Below are positions 63,790 through 64,000 of a stretch of 64,000 nt of DNA, in pieces. The position numbers were made by a program, and so were the translations under genes. How positions within the stretch are numbered: the stretch's first letter is position 1; each line of letters starts with the position of its first letter. This stretch comes from Microbacterium sp. RURRCA19A (GTDB lineage: Bacteria; Actinomycetota; Actinomycetes; Actinomycetales; Microbacteriaceae). The notes under the pieces are model-generated. The model was not told the origin of the DNA. It was given only the letters and a program-made list of their open reading frames with translations, and did not search any database. The stretch lies in contig NZ_FTNQ01000001.1 of NCBI RefSeq assembly GCF_900156455.1, positions 1,240,001 through 1,304,000 of the forward strand, in the 5' to 3' direction.

Positions 63790-64000
<211 letters not shown>

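Overview
The window looks like chromosome of a high-GC actinobacterium of the family Microbacteriaceae, most likely Microbacterium. The basis is about 70% G+C, strong G/C third positions, monomeric isocitrate dehydrogenase, a DUF6350-type protein beside purN-purH, a sucD 3' end beside a purine permease, and several start codons placed 6-7 bases after a -10 hexamer (leaderless mRNAs). There is no rRNA, tRNA, prophage, insertion sequence or CRISPR array, so the genus is an inference.

Layout. 0-8 kb: a partial unknown gene, gabD, a phenol/3-hydroxybenzoate-type FAD hydroxylase with a divergent IclR regulator, and two tandem YhgE-like membrane proteins with a divergent TetR. 8-29 kb: a catabolic island. 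It starts with a copper amine oxidase, TetR and AraC regulators, two short-chain dehydrogenases, an amino acid permease and a MoaF-like protein (a monoamine module). Next come a divergent aldehyde dehydrogenase / ThDP enzyme pair and a DUF559-type protein. It ends with a homoprotocatechuate (3,4-dihydroxyphenylacetate) meta-cleavage module: MHS transporter, an FAH-RraA fusion, GntR, hpaE, hpaD, hpaH and hpaI. The parts fit together: amines or 2-oxo acids give arylacetaldehydes, then arylacetates, then ring cleavage to pyruvate and succinate semialdehyde, which gabD could oxidise. A shared GntR-type palindrome links the ThDP/ALDH pair with the hpa genes.

29-39 kb: housekeeping genes: an acidic protein, folD and glyA (glyA preceded by a ZTP riboswitch), a YrdB-like protein, a GlcD-like oxidase, a frameshifted L,D-transpeptidase, icd and an acetyltransferase. 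39-47.6 kb: a heterodimeric ABC exporter preceded by a 23-codon leader ORF, the ogt and Ada-AlkA repair pair, and an MFS exporter with a divergent LysR. 47.7-55 kb: a LacI-controlled sugar operon (binding protein, two permeases, GH130 phosphorylase-type enzyme, secreted protein). 55-64 kb: flavoprotein disulfide reductase, DUF1697, purH, purN, DUF6350, deazaflavin-dependent nitroreductase, purine permease and the end of sucD.

The main unexplained feature is the number of palindromic repeats between genes. One family has four copies that are each exactly 65 bp and align without gaps. At least four other families recur within the window, and one inverted repeat lies in frame inside the FAH-RraA gene. 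The other top candidates are the leader ORF before the ABC exporter and the composite amine/homoprotocatechuate island.
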